Below are positions 63,633 through 64,000 of a DNA stretch of 64,000 nt, piece after piece. This stretch comes from Mytilisepta virgata (lineage: Eukaryota; Mollusca; Bivalvia; Mytilida; Mytilidae). The notes below the pieces were generated by a model that saw only the letters and a program-made list of their open reading frames with translations, was not told the origin of the DNA and ran no database searches. How positions within the stretch are numbered: the stretch's first letter is position 1; every line of letters starts with the position of its first letter. The stretch spans positions 2,914,001 through 2,978,000 of the forward strand of contig JAPWFG010000018.1 of the NCBI GenBank assembly GCA_028015205.1, given 5' to 3'. The position numbers and the translations under genes were made by a program.

Positions 63633-64000
63633 GTAACTATATCCATTGGAAATGATATAGCGGACACACTTAACGAATCTTACTATAATTGGTAGCTAAT
63701 TGCTTGTTAAATTGATCATACCACGCATATTTCATGTAAAAACGTAATTTGTATTATGACCTCAAATTAGCGTGCATAAGAATAACTTCTGACTTTTAGC
63801 ACTGACGAAACAATTTAAAAATCAATATGATTTTTTGTGTATCGTTTGAATGAACAGTAAGTCTAAGTCAGTGAATAATGTCATTTGACAAACATACTAT
63901 ACGGTAAATATTAGTACTGAAGAAACATAAATGTAGACCCCGAAAATTAAACAAAATTACAGGAAAAAGTACTATAATATAGTTTCAAAGAAATGGCATG
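63633..64000. other. Start of intron 14
   Basis: AT-rich sequence after the donor GTAACT of exon 14. No further acceptor with a phase-1 coding continuation was recognised before the window ends, so the rest of the gene lies to the right. Confidence 0.6.

Overview
This window is eukaryotic nuclear DNA: AT-rich, intron-dominated and full of repeats. No long open frame is present; instead there are short exons flanked by good GT/AG sites. The repeat content points to a bivalve mollusc, possibly a mytilid mussel: Penelope-like retroelement fragments, tRNA-derived SINEs, a LINE endonuclease fragment, and tandem-array elements with ~140-176 bp units, some with a GGAC-type microsatellite. That assignment is inference from repeat style; no database search was run.

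The main content is one plus-strand gene running through the whole window and leaving it at the right edge. Fourteen coding exons can be chained with consistent splice phases, almost all phase 1, from a signal-peptide exon at 564 to a cytoplasmic exon ending at 63632. They encode about 690 residues: signal peptide; a first fucolectin/F5-8-type-C-like (FTP) domain (exons 2-3); a double EGF-like exon (4); a second FTP domain (exons 5-6); six EGF-like exons (7-12); a transmembrane segment (13); and the start of a cytoplasmic tail (14). This ectodomain resembles bivalve receptor-type tyrosine phosphatases and MEGF/Draper-like receptors. The enzymatic or signalling end lies beyond the window, so the class is not decided.

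Layout: 1-560, upstream minisatellites. 564-12342, signal peptide and FTP1, with introns holding a Penelope RT relic, an inverted pair of ~165-bp repeat arrays and a SINE with a perfect 14-bp target duplication. 12343-31543, a 19-kb intron built largely of nested tandem arrays, two Penelope 3' ends, two SINE-A copies and one reversed SINE-B. 31544-37051, EGF pair and FTP2. 37052-46642, an intron with a minus-strand Penelope-like element and a large ~165-bp array element. 46643-47066, two EGF exons, the first with an apparently shifted splice acceptor. 47067-54295, an intron with a palindromic tandem duplication, a Crypton/DUF3504 relic and a LINE endonuclease relic, both minus strand. 54296-62337, four EGF exons of two kinds. 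62783-63632, transmembrane and juxtamembrane exons.

Everything outside the 14 exons appears to be intron, mobile-element debris or tandem repeat. I see no second intact gene, no RNA gene and no CRISPR array.
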